A DNA stretch of 33,987 nucleotides, from positions 1-33,987 of the forward strand of contig DJTQ01000322.1 of the NCBI GenBank assembly GCA_002439285.1, given 5' to 3'. This stretch comes from Paenibacillaceae bacterium UBA6304 (GTDB lineage: Bacteria; Bacillota; Bacilli; Paenibacillales; Paenibacillaceae). Positions 1 to 7,080 of this stretch are shown here, piece by piece. The notes beneath the pieces are model-generated. The model was not told the DNA's origin. It did not search any database and worked only from the letters and a program-made list of their open reading frames with translations. Position numbers and translations under genes: made by a program. Every line of letters begins with the position of its first letter. The stretch's first letter is position 1.

Positions 1-359
1 AAGCCGCACTTGTTCAGTACAACGATACCTTTATTGCAAATACCGGGATCGACCTGGCGCGGGCTGATAACCAGACGTTTGAAGTTACAGCCGCCATGGG
101 CGGTAAAGTAACCCGGGTGGATGAAGTTCCACTGCTCGGTTTCGTAGTCGAAATTACGCATGCGAACAACTTGAAGACCGTTTATGAAAGCCTGTCTGAC
201 GTAAAAGTGAAGATGGATACGGAAGTGAAACAAGGCGATCTCATCGCTTCAGCCGGCCGGAACGAGATGGAAAAGGATCTCGGCAACCACGTTCACTTCG
301 CTATATACGAAAATGGCGAGCTGATCAATCCGTCCAGCGTATTGCCGAAACACGAATAA
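1..359 (+). CDS. spoIIQ: SpoIIQ-like M23-family forespore protein, 3' part only
   Basis: This is the C-terminal part of a LytM/M23 peptidase-fold protein; the 5' end lies outside the window and the readable frame begins at base 3. The LytM-type beta core is recognisable, and the HxH zinc motif near the end is intact (GNHVHFAIYENGELINP). The first zinc motif, HxxxD in active enzymes, reads NTGID here, so the first ligand His is Asn. B. subtilis SpoIIQ also lacks this His and is catalytically dead. That protein pairs with SpoIIIAH to form the engulfment channel between forespore and mother cell. The call rests on this degenerate site and on the neighbours spoIIID and mbl, an arrangement I recall from Paenibacillus-type genomes. 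A generic M23 endopeptidase is the alternative. A terminator follows directly. Confidence 0.8.
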   Translation, partial: AALVQYNDTFIANTGIDLARADNQTFEVTAAMGGKVTRVDEVPLLGFVVEITHANNLKTVYESLSDVKVKMDTEVKQGDLIASAGRNEMEKDLGNHVHFAIYENGELINPSSVLPKHE

Positions 360-380
360 GGTAGCCTAAGCGGCCCGGAA

Positions 381-437
381 GGGGTTGTCTCCCAATGTCA
401 TACACTGACTAGGGGGACAATCCCTATTCTTTTTTTT
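381..437 (+). terminator. Rho-independent terminator after spoIIQ
   Basis: A 13-bp stem with two G-U pairs is formed by 381-393 and 412-424, with an 18-nt loop. It is followed by an uninterrupted run of eight T residues. It separates spoIIQ, expected in the forespore, from spoIIID, expected in the mother cell. Confidence 0.8.
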
Positions 438-549
438 ATCCAAATGAATTCGGTCTATTCTGCCTTGCAAGCCGGGCAGGAACCGAAGATATACGGAACC
501 CTTGTCAAAATAATTGGCCTCGCTGGAGCTTGTCAGGCTTGGAAACAAA

Positions 550-577
550 GAATATATAGGCCCGCCCCTCATATAAT
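550..577 (+). promoter_or_regulatory. Candidate sigma-E promoter of spoIIID
   Basis: A -35-like GAATATA (550-556) and a -10-like CATATAAT (570-577) are separated by 13 bp. They resemble the sigma-E consensus elements KMATATT and CATACAMT. The predicted start would give a leader of about 27 nt before the spoIIID GTG. spoIIID is transcribed by sigma-E in B. subtilis, so position and sequence agree. The spacing is slightly short. The stretch 438-590 holds no gene I can support. Confidence 0.6.
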
Positions 578-610
578 GTACCAAACTATCTCGAGTAGGG
601 AGGCGGGAGC

Positions 611-895
611 GTGCACGATTACATCAAAGAACGGACGATTAAAATAGGTCGCTGCATTGTGGAAACTCGGCATACAGTTCGGACTATAGCCAAAGAATTC
701 GGCGTATCAAAAAGCACGGTGCATAAGGATTTAACCGAGCGTCTGCCGGAGATTAATCCGGATTTGGCGGACCAGGTCAAGCACATTCTCGAATACCATA
801 AGTCGATCAGACACCTTCGCGGAGGCGAGGCGACGAAAATCAAGTATAAGAAAAAAGGCCAATCCAAACGGGAGGTGATTAGCTCCGCGCGTTAG
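611..895 (+). CDS. spoIIID: SpoIIID, mother-cell sporulation transcription factor
   Basis: The 94-aa product is a small helix-turn-helix DNA-binding regulator that switches genes on and off in the mother cell after sigma-E activation. The N-terminus (MHDYIKERTIKIGRCIVETR), the HTH segment at about residues 20-42 (TVRTIAKEFGVSKSTVHKDL) and the basic tail (HLRGGEATKIKYKKK) match what I recall of B. subtilis SpoIIID (93 aa) almost residue for residue. The start is GTG, preceded by AGGGAGG (597-603) at good spacing. A sigma-E-like promoter lies upstream and mbl follows 214 bp downstream, the same order as in B. subtilis. The C-terminal ten residues diverge, as is usual in this family. Confidence 0.97.
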   Translation: MHDYIKERTIKIGRCIVETRHTVRTIAKEFGVSKSTVHKDLTERLPEINPDLADQVKHILEYHKSIRHLRGGEATKIKYKKKGQSKREVISSAR

Positions 896-951
896 TGGGT
901 AAATAATATGTTTGTCTTCCCGATGAATGTGATTGAACACCTCCCCCAAAG

Positions 952-1086
952 TATGGTATTTTTAAATATGGTATGAGATTGTGGATTTTCATCTTATTTT
1001 CCCGAGTTTTGAAGGGTTTCCGCAGCCGTTTGTCGAATGAGGGCTCCGTGATTCGGGGGAAACTTTTACCATATAGTTGTTATAAA
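952..1086 (+). promoter_or_regulatory. mbl upstream region: extended -10 element, TATGGTA repeats, hairpin
   Basis: The gap between spoIIID and mbl contains an extended -10 element, TGT plus TATAAA, at 1078-1086, with no good -35; it would start transcription a few bases before the mbl ribosome site. TATGGTAT occurs twice in direct orientation (952-959, 967-974), and TACCATA, its inverse, lies at 1067-1073. A nested hairpin can form between 1016-1021 and 1058-1063, with an inner CGAAT/ATTCG pair, followed by four T residues. It could be a weak terminator of spoIIID. The roles of the repeats are unknown. Confidence 0.35.
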
Positions 1087-1109
1087 ATATGTTCTGGGGG
1101 AGCATCGCG

Positions 1110-2108
1110 ATGATGAGCAAGGATATTGGTATTGATTTGGGCACAGCCAATGTGTTGATTCATGTCAAAGGAAAGGGAGTAGTCCTAGACGAACCGTCGG
1201 TTGTCGCCATCGACAGCGACGCCAAACGCGTGCTTGCGGTAGGTGAAGATGCGAGACGGATGGTTGGCCGTACGCCGGGAAATATCATTGCGATTCGTCC
1301 ATTGCGGGACGGAGTTATTGCCGATTTTGAAATTACGGAAACGATGCTCAAACATTTCATTGATCGGGTCGGAGGCAGAAGTTGGTACAGCCACCCCCGT
1401 ATTTTGATCTGCGCGCCAACGAACATTACTTCGGTAGAACAGAAATCGATTCGCGAAGCCGCGGAACACAGCGGTGCCAAAGAAGTATTTATGGAAGAAG
1501 AACCGAAGGCTGCAGCCATTGGCGCAGGAATGGACATATTTGAACCGAGTGGCAACATGGTTGTCGACATCGGCGGAGGGACGACGGATGTGGCGGTGCT
1601 TTCCATGGGAGACATCGTCACGGCTTCGTCCATCAAAATCGCCGGTGACAAGTTTGATGCCGCCATTATTAAATATATCAAAACGAAGTACAAGCTGTTG
1701 ATCGGGGAACGGACGGCTGAAGATATCAAGATCGGCATCGGAACGGTACACCCGATGGGACGGGTTGCCGAAATGGATATCCGGGGAAGAGATATGGTCT
1801 CGGGATTGCCGCTTACGATTACGATCACTGCGGCCGAAATCCAGGAAGCATTGACGGATTCGGTAGCTTCTATAGTAGCCGCAGCCAAATCAGTGCTGGA
1901 GCGCACTCCGCCGGAATTGTCCGCTGATATTATCGACCGGGGCGTTATTTTGACGGGCGGAGGCGCTCTGCTGAATGGATTGGACGAGCTGCTTATCGAA
2001 GAACTGCGTGTACCTGTACTGATTGCCGAAGATCCGATGCACTGTGTTGTAAAGGGAACCGGCATCATGCTGGACAACTTGGATCGGGTTATTAAGAAAA
2101 AATTCTGA
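1110..2108 (+). CDS. mbl: Mbl, MreB-family actin-like cell-shape protein
   Basis: This is a 332-aa MreB/Mbl ATPase that forms membrane-associated filaments guiding the elongation machinery. Actin-fold motifs are intact: phosphate-1 loop (DIGIDLGTANVLIHV), phosphate-2 loop (VVDIGGGTTDVAVLSMG), the conserved ERTAEDIKI segment and the adenosine-binding TGGGALLNGLDELL. The signatures GKGVVLDEPSVVAI and TPPELSADIIDRGV are closer to B. subtilis Mbl (333 aa) than to MreB as I remember them. An in-frame ATG exists at 1089, but GGGGGAG (1096-1102) lies between it and the ATG pair at 1110/1113, so the start is 1110 or 1113. The spoIIID-mbl-flhO order supports Mbl. Confidence 0.95.
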   Translation: MMSKDIGIDLGTANVLIHVKGKGVVLDEPSVVAIDSDAKRVLAVGEDARRMVGRTPGNIIAIRPLRDGVIADFEITETMLKHFIDRVGGRSWYSHPRILICAPTNITSVEQKSIREAAEHSGAKEVFMEEEPKAAAIGAGMDIFEPSGNMVVDIGGGTTDVAVLSMGDIVTASSIKIAGDKFDAAIIKYIKTKYKLLIGERTAEDIKIGIGTVHPMGRVAEMDIRGRDMVSGLPLTITITAAEIQEALTDSVASIVAAAKSVLERTPPELSADIIDRGVILTGGGALLNGLDELLIEELRVPVLIAEDPMHCVVKGTGIMLDNLDRVIKKKF

Positions 2109-2119
2109 TCCGCCGATAT
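2093..2119 (+). promoter_or_regulatory. Candidate sigma-D (motility) promoter for flhO-flhP
   Basis: TAAG (2093-2096) and GCCGATAT (2112-2119) are separated by exactly 15 bp, close to the sigma-D consensus TAAA-N15-GCCGATAA. The -35 lies inside the last codons of mbl and the -10 just after its stop. Transcription would give a leader of about 90 nt before flhO. That leader contains a weak GCAG/CTGC hairpin and a T-rich stretch near 2128-2151. Confidence 0.6.
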
Positions 2120-2216
2120 ATAAAATAGGCAGTTTTAAGCTGCTTCTTTTGTCAGGATATAGGATCGCGCAGAAGTCGCGGTTGAAATAGATGATTCCAA
2201 GCTTGGAGGTTTGTCC

Positions 2217-3113
2217 ATGTTAAGAGGACTATATACCGCAGCATCCGGTATGATCACGCAGCAACGCCGGCATGATACGGTGACGCAAAATATCGCCAAT
2301 ATCAATACCCCAGGTTATAAACAGGTGAATTCGATCAGCCACTCTTTTCCGGACATGCTGATCTCGCTGGTAGGAGATAAAGAATCCGCAAGTCCACACA
2401 GAATCGGAAAGCTGTCGACCGGCGTATTTGCGGAAGAAAGCCTACCCTCTTATCTGCAGGGTGATTTGAGGGAAACGGGGAAGGCAAACAATTTCGGATT
2501 GGCGTCCAGCCTGAGCCTGAATGATCCGGCCACTGGATTGCCGATTCCTTTTGATGCTTCGGGCAAATACGTGAGCGAGGATGGAGAGGTTACTTACCGT
2601 CCGGAAGCTTTCTTCTCAGTGCTGGACAATAATGATCAGGTTCGCTATACTCGGGACGGTAATTTCACGGTGAATGCTGCAGGTGAACTGTTAACGTCGC
2701 AGGGGCAGCGGGTGCTTGGAGCTAACGGGAATCCGATTGTATTTCCTGCCGGGCTGTCAATAGATCAGGTTCAAAGCGATTCCGTCGGGAATCTGGTATA
2801 TAATAATAATGGTGTCCCCACCGCTTTGGCCCAGTTGGGAGTTGCCGTAATTAACCGGCCTCAGGAGCTGGTTCGTGAAGGGAATGGCGTATACCGGGCT
2901 CAAGACCCGGAAGTCGCGGATGTTCGTATCGGACTTCAACCTCTTGATGGTGCCGAAGTGCGGCAGGGATTCTTGGAGTCTTCGAATGTAGATACGGCGC
3001 AGGCGATGGTGGATTTGTTAGCCGCGCAGCGTGCATACGAATCCAATCAGAAAATTATTCAATATTATGATAAGAGCCTGGATCGGGCGGTAAATGATAT
3101 CGGTCGTATTTAG
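2217..3113 (+). CDS. flhO: FlhO-type flagellar basal-body rod/hook protein
   Basis: The 298-aa protein belongs to the FlgE/F/G family, whose members build the flagellar rod and hook outside the membrane. The N-terminal rod signature is clear (MLRGLYTAASGMITQQ, then QNIANINTPGYKQ). So is the C-terminal helical domain (VRQGFLESSNVDTAQAMVDL, ending RAYESNQKIIQYYDKSLDRA). The central VRYTRDGNFTVNAAGELLTSQG is the usual FlgG-like beta domain. An in-frame TTG lies 6 nt upstream at 2211, but GGAGG (2205-2209) is too close to it and well placed for the ATG at 2217. It is followed 27 nt later by the paralogue flhP, as in B. subtilis, which supports FlhO over FlgG. Confidence 0.88.
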   Translation: MLRGLYTAASGMITQQRRHDTVTQNIANINTPGYKQVNSISHSFPDMLISLVGDKESASPHRIGKLSTGVFAEESLPSYLQGDLRETGKANNFGLASSLSLNDPATGLPIPFDASGKYVSEDGEVTYRPEAFFSVLDNNDQVRYTRDGNFTVNAAGELLTSQGQRVLGANGNPIVFPAGLSIDQVQSDSVGNLVYNNNGVPTALAQLGVAVINRPQELVREGNGVYRAQDPEVADVRIGLQPLDGAEVRQGFLESSNVDTAQAMVDLLAAQRAYESNQKIIQYYDKSLDRAVNDIGRI

Positions 3114-3140
3114 ACCTAGTTATACTAGAGGAGGTGCCAA

Positions 3141-3959
3141 ATGAATAATTCCATGATTAGTGCCATGGTGTCCATGAGCGGCATTCAGCAGCGTCTGGAT
3201 TTGCTATCCGACAATATCGCGAATATGGACAATACGGGCTATAAGCGGAAGGAAGCTTCTTTCGAAGATACATTAACCCGTGTTCAGAAGCAGACTTCCA
3301 AGATGAAACTGGCCGGGCGGGCAACGCCTTCCGGTTTTGATCTCGGGTTCGGTTCCAGAATGACGGCGATTACGAGCAATTTCACTCAAGGCCCCATTAA
3401 AACAACCGATAATCCAACGGATCTTGCTATAGAAGGAAATGCACTGTTTGCAGTGCTTACCGAAAGCGGGAAGGCTTACACCCGGGCGGGCGATTTTCAT
3501 CTTCAACAGGATCCTTCCGATCCGGAGTCCGCTTATCTGGTCACTGTCACAGGTCAATTCGTATTGAATGCCGAGGGCGATCCTATCGCGGTTCCGGCCG
3601 GTGCGAAGATGCAAATCGACGGACAAGGGAATATTACTGCGATATCCGAAGATGAAGTGGCGGATTTGGGGCGGATTCAATTGCTTACGCCAATACGGCC
3701 GGATGCCTTGGAGCCGGTGGACGGGAATTTATTCGTACTGGCTTCAGGCGCGGTTGAAGCGGATGTACTGAGCGACACGACGTTGCTTCCTCAGGGTCAG
3801 CAGGCCCATATCCAGCAAGGAGCTCTCGAAGGCTCGAATGTTAATCTGACGGATGAGATGGCGGAAATGCTGCAGGTACAGCGTGCTTATCAGCTTACGG
3901 CCCGGGCGCTTTCGTCCAGCGAAACCATGTTAGGTTTGGCTAATAACTTGCGCGGGTAG
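3141..3959 (+). CDS. flhP: FlhP-type flagellar basal-body rod/hook protein
   Basis: The 272-aa product is a second FlgF/FlgG-family protein and a paralogue of the preceding gene. The N-terminal rod motif (SGIQQRLDLLSDNIANMDNT, then GYKRKEASF) and the C-terminal motif (QQGALEGSNVNLTDEMAEML, then QVQRAYQLTARALSSSETM) are complete. The central domain (YTRAGDFHLQ) is shorter than in hook protein FlgE. A strong GAGGAGGTG site precedes the ATG by about 7 nt. It should be co-transcribed with flhO from the sigma-D-like promoter and with the small membrane protein that begins 10 nt after its stop. Confidence 0.88.
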   Translation: MNNSMISAMVSMSGIQQRLDLLSDNIANMDNTGYKRKEASFEDTLTRVQKQTSKMKLAGRATPSGFDLGFGSRMTAITSNFTQGPIKTTDNPTDLAIEGNALFAVLTESGKAYTRAGDFHLQQDPSDPESAYLVTVTGQFVLNAEGDPIAVPAGAKMQIDGQGNITAISEDEVADLGRIQLLTPIRPDALEPVDGNLFVLASGAVEADVLSDTTLLPQGQQAHIQQGALEGSNVNLTDEMAEMLQVQRAYQLTARALSSSETMLGLANNLRG

Positions 3960-3969
3960 GTGGACGATC

Positions 3970-4173
3970 ATGACCGAAGAGAATAGCCCGGCTGTCAAAG
4001 AGCGGTCCGGGTGGATCACCCTCCTGCGTATCGTGCTAGTACTATTACTTCTGGTAGTAGCCTTAATTGGCGGAACAGTGGTTGGATACGTGGTATTAGG
4101 CAAGCAGGAGATTGGCGGGGTTTGGCAATGGGAAACCTGGCGGCATGTGTTCGATTTGGTGTTTGCCCCTTAA
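3970..4173 (+). CDS. EpuA-family small membrane protein
   Basis: This 67-aa protein has a charged N-terminus, one strongly hydrophobic helix at about residues 17-44 (LLRIVLVLLLLVVALIGGTV onward) and a short tail with ETWRHVFDLVFAP. The pattern of glycine-rich helix, GYVVLG, then TWxHxxDLV matches the EpuA family (Pfam 'DNA-directed RNA polymerase subunit beta'), which is usually annotated as an RNA polymerase subunit. Nothing in the sequence suggests a polymerase function; it is a single-pass membrane protein of unknown role. It begins 10 nt after flhP, with AGGTGG as ribosome site, so it appears to be the last gene of the flhO operon. A terminator follows. Confidence 0.75.
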   Translation: MTEENSPAVKERSGWITLLRIVLVLLLLVVALIGGTVVGYVVLGKQEIGGVWQWETWRHVFDLVFAP

Positions 4174-4256
4174 GTTGGAGATCGATCAGCTAAGGGACTG
4201 AATCGATGGTATTTTTGATGTAATTAATGGAAGAAACTGAATAAAGTGATAGGTGA

Positions 4257-4283
4257 GCTCCCGGAATCGGGAGTTTTCTTTTT
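4257..4283 (+). terminator. Terminator of the flhO-flhP-EpuA operon
   Basis: A GC-rich 6-bp stem, CTCCCG (4258-4263) with CGGGAG (4268-4273), carries a GAAT tetraloop and is followed by a T-rich tract. Confidence 0.85.
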
Positions 4284-4586
4284 AGGGTCATAAAATGTAT
4301 AATGATGGGGGACTGTACACAGGGACGGAAATCAAAAGGGCTTTATCCGTAAGCGGTATGAACCACTTGCGGATAAGCCCCTTATCTTAACCTTCGCTTC
4401 TGCAGACGCGAAGGATAATTACAGTGTGGCCGTCTGCCCTACCTTTTATACGGATATGAAGAATTGTTGGGACTAAATAAGATGAACTAATGAATATGGT
4501 GAAGGCCCACATCCATACTTTTCCGTTGGTCCATCTTAAGCAACTTAAACTTGAGTTTATATGAAATGTGAAAGGGGTATTACATA
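4284..4586 (+). other. Intergenic spacer with two hairpins and a possible REP-type remnant
   Basis: I see no gene between the flhO operon terminator and fabZ. The spacer carries a long hairpin with arms 4338-4353 and 4366-4381 (one bulge) plus an inner GGT/ACC pair. A second hairpin pairs 4391-4397 with 4408-4414 (CCTTCGC/GCGAAGG). Neither has a T run on the plus strand, so they are not obvious terminators. Just before them, GGGGACTGTACACAGGGACG (4308-4327) resembles, from memory, short elements found beside REP-associated tyrosine transposases in Bacillales. No transposase is present. Confidence 0.4.
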
Positions 4587-5009
4587 ATGCTCGATATCAA
4601 GCAAATTCAGGAGATTATTCCTCATCGTCCACCGTTTCTGCTCGTAGACCGGATCTTGGAGTTGGAGGACGGCAAGAGAGCTGTCGGGATCAAAAACGTA
4701 ACGATCAATGAACCGTTTTTCGTAGGTCACTTTCCGGACTATCCGGTAATGCCGGGGGTATTGATTGCTGAAGCTTTAGCCCAGGTGGGAGCAGCGGCAA
4801 TATTAAACTTGGAGAGCAATCGGGGGAAGATCGGTTTTCTTGCCGGCATGGACGGTTTCCGTTTCCGCGGTCAGGTCGTTCCCGGCGATCAGCTTCGTTT
4901 GGAAGTGGAAATCACCCGCATGAAGGGCTCGATCGGCAAAGGCCAAGCGGTCGCCAAAGTCGATGATAAAATTGTCGCAGAGGGCGAAATCATGTTTGCT
5001 TTATCCTAA
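4587..5009 (+). CDS. fabZ: 3-hydroxyacyl-[acyl-carrier-protein] dehydratase FabZ
   Basis: FabZ removes water from beta-hydroxyacyl-ACP in the elongation cycle of type II fatty-acid synthesis. The 140-aa product has the usual length and all signatures: [13 protein letters not shown] at the N-terminus, the catalytic histidine in [13 protein letters not shown] (His48) and the partner acid Glu62 in [10 protein letters not shown]. The hot-dog-fold C-terminal half reads [26 protein letters not shown] lies about 9 nt upstream of the ATG. In B. subtilis the orthologue (ywpB) also lies near flhO-flhP. It appears monocistronic here, flanked by spacers of 413 and 237 bp. Confidence 0.98.
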   Translation: MLDIKQIQEIIPHRPPFLLVDRILELEDGKRAVGIKNVTINEPFFVGHFPDYPVMPGVLIAEALAQVGAAAILNLESNRGKIGFLAGMDGFRFRGQVVPGDQLRLEVEITRMKGSIGKGQAVAKVDDKIVAEGEIMFALS

Positions 5010-5082
5010 GGGGAGCTTTATATAAGATGAATTATTGAAATAGATGTTAGGGCAAGTACGTAAAATGTTCCTGCGATCGCTG

Positions 5083-5139
5083 TTGTTTCTGAATTTCTTG
5101 ATTTTAGTAGGATCAAATGAGGTGGAAATCCAGAAACAA
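5083..5139. repeat. 15-bp inverted repeat between fabZ and pgcA
   Basis: The arms 5083-5097 and 5125-5139 are complementary at 14 of 15 positions, with a 27-nt loop. No T run follows, so a terminator role is weak. No convincing gene lies in the surrounding spacer 5010-5246; a short open frame there lacks a ribosome site and coding character. Confidence 0.5.
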
Positions 5140-5246
5140 AGGCGACCACTCCGTTTCTTCGGAATCATTTTACTCCCTTGCTACCATCCTTTTTCGTCAG
5201 TACATCTTATATACAATATGTATTTAAATAGGAGGACTTTGAAACC

Positions 5247-6965
5247 ATGACTGATAAAATTTTGAACATTAAAGAAAAAGTAGATAGCTGGCTGAATGAT
5301 CCTTCCATCGACGAAGCGACCAAACAGGAGCTGCGCGATTTGGATACGAATCCTTCCGAACTTGAAGACCGGTTCTACCGGGATTTGGAGTTCGGTACCG
5401 GGGGACTCCGCGGCGTCATCGGTGCGGGCAGCAACCGGATGAACCGTTATACGGTAGCCCGGGCCACGCAAGGATTCGCAAAATATATTCTTGAGGAGCA
5501 TGCAGGCAAGGATGGCCAGCCTTCTGTGGTCATTGCACATGACTGCCGCCACTTCTCGCCTGAGTTCGCGCTGGAGGCTGCACTCGTATTAGCAGGCAAT
5601 GGTATCGTCGCCAAGTTGTTCCCATCGCTTCGCCCGACACCTCAGCTGTCCTTCTCGGTGCGCAGTTTGCACGCAACCGGCGGGATCGTTGTAACGGCGA
5701 GTCATAATCCGCCGGAATACAATGGCTATAAGGTGTACAATACTTCCGGCGGTCAATTGGTGCCTCTTGAAGCGGAACGCGTGATCAACAACATCCAAGC
5801 CTTGACCTCGTTTGCTGAAGTAAAACGGCTGACACAGGAAGAAGCTGAGGCGAAAGGTCTGCTTGTTTGGCTCGGCGAAGCGGAAGACGAGGCGTTTGTG
5901 GATACGGTCGCCGGGACTAGTGTAAATCGTGAGCTAATGGCAGCTGGCGCAGCCAAGGACATTGTTGTGGTATTTACTCCGTTGCACGGAACCGGCAATC
6001 TTCCTGTCCGCCAAGCGCTGAGCAAAATCGGATTTACCCAAGTTCATATCGTTAAAGAACAAGAGCAACCGGACGGCAATTTCTCTACGGTGAAGTCTCC
6101 CAACCCGGAAGAGCGCGAAGCCTTTGCGATGGCTATTGAGCTTGGCAAGCAGGTCGGCGCGGATATTCTTATCGGTACGGATCCAGATGCGGACCGGATG
6201 GGCGCCGTGGTACGAAACGCGGACGGTGAGTATGAGATTTTAACGGGTAACCAGTCCGGATCTCTTCTTGTGCATTACGTTTTGAGTCAAATGAAAGAAA
6301 CCGGGAAACTTCCTGCAAACGGCGCGGTCGTGAAAACCATCGTGACGAGTGAACTTGGAGCCGCGATCGCCCGCCATTACGGGGCAACTGTATTTAATAC
6401 ACTGACCGGATTCAAATATATCGGCGAAAAAATGAACGAATTCGAAATCTCGGGCGACTATACTTATTTGTTCGGTTATGAGGAAAGCTATGGGTATCTG
6501 GCCGGCAATTATGCCCGGGATAAGGATGCCATTGTGGCCTCGACTTTGATTTGTGAAGCAGCCGCTTATTACAAACGCCAAGGAAAGACACTGATCGATG
6601 TGCTGGAGGAATTATATCAATCATTCGGTTACTATCGCGAAGCTTTGGCGTCCCGGACTTTGAAGGGAAAAGACGGACTTGCTCAAATCGGCGCTCTCAT
6701 GAATGATTTCCGCACAAATCCGCCTAAGGACATCGCGGGCATCGCAGTGAGCGAAGTGCTGGATTATTCGCAGGGCCTGGACGGGTTGCCTAAAGAGAAT
6801 GTGCTGAAATTCCTGTTGGAGGACGGATCCTGGTTTTGCCTTCGCCCTTCAGGGACGGAACCGAAAATCAAATTCTATTTTGCGGTACGCGGCACATCCA
6901 ATGAGGACGCTAAAGCGCGCCTTGCCCGACTGCAGGATGAAGTACTGGCTCGCGTAGACGGCTAG
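5247..6965 (+). CDS. pgcA: Phospho-sugar mutase, PgcA-type alpha-phosphoglucomutase
   Basis: This 572-aa enzyme of the alpha-D-phosphohexomutase superfamily interconverts glucose 6-phosphate and glucose 1-phosphate (some members act on mannose phosphates), supplying UDP-glucose for wall polymers and glycolipids. All four active-site loops are visible: phosphoserine loop GGIVVTASHNPPEYNGYK, metal loop GTDPDADRMG, sugar-specificity loop GYEESYGYLAG and phosphate loop RPSGTEPKIKFY. Length fits PgcA (about 565-580 aa), not the shorter GlmM. The ATG has AGGAGGA about 10 nt upstream. It stands alone between hairpins. Placement before the secondary cell-wall-polymer genes suggests, but does not prove, a role in supplying sugar nucleotides. 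Confidence 0.93.
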   Translation: MTDKILNIKEKVDSWLNDPSIDEATKQELRDLDTNPSELEDRFYRDLEFGTGGLRGVIGAGSNRMNRYTVARATQGFAKYILEEHAGKDGQPSVVIAHDCRHFSPEFALEAALVLAGNGIVAKLFPSLRPTPQLSFSVRSLHATGGIVVTASHNPPEYNGYKVYNTSGGQLVPLEAERVINNIQALTSFAEVKRLTQEEAEAKGLLVWLGEAEDEAFVDTVAGTSVNRELMAAGAAKDIVVVFTPLHGTGNLPVRQALSKIGFTQVHIVKEQEQPDGNFSTVKSPNPEEREAFAMAIELGKQVGADILIGTDPDADRMGAVVRNADGEYEILTGNQSGSLLVHYVLSQMKETGKLPANGAVVKTIVTSELGAAIARHYGATVFNTLTGFKYIGEKMNEFEISGDYTYLFGYEESYGYLAGNYARDKDAIVASTLICEAAAYYKRQGKTLIDVLEELYQSFGYYREALASRTLKGKDGLAQIGALMNDFRTNPPKDIAGIAVSEVLDYSQGLDGLPKENVLKFLLEDGSWFCLRPSGTEPKIKFYFAVRGTSNEDAKARLARLQDEVLARVDG

Positions 6966-6995
6966 GTACTGAGAATTAAGCATAGATTGTCCAAG

Positions 6996-7040
6996 CCGGC
7001 CTGTTCCAGTTGTTTGAATATTTCCTTCGGAACTGGCCGG
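6996..7040 (+). terminator. Hairpin after pgcA, possible terminator
   Basis: The arms 6996-7007 and 7029-7040 pair at 11 of 12 positions, with a 21-nt loop. A T-rich stretch follows only after about 12 nt, so termination efficiency is uncertain. Confidence 0.45.
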
Positions 7041-7080
7041 TGAATTTACGGTTATTTTTTACTTTTGAGGAGGTACCTTT

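Noticed and set aside
1160..2077. Minus-strand open frames over mbl
   Set aside because: They mirror conserved mbl codons, have low-complexity Ser/Ile-rich products and no ribosome site.
3970..4173. RNA polymerase subunit function for the small gene after flhP
   Set aside because: The family label is historical; the product is a short membrane protein without any polymerase feature.
4308..4420. Insertion sequence in the flhO-fabZ spacer
   Set aside because: There is no transposase frame, no target duplication and no terminal repeat pair; at most a small REP-like remnant.
5044..5250. A 68-codon open frame between fabZ and pgcA
   Set aside because: It has no ribosome site, contains an inverted-repeat arm pair and ends in the pgcA ribosome-site region; its product has no recognisable feature.
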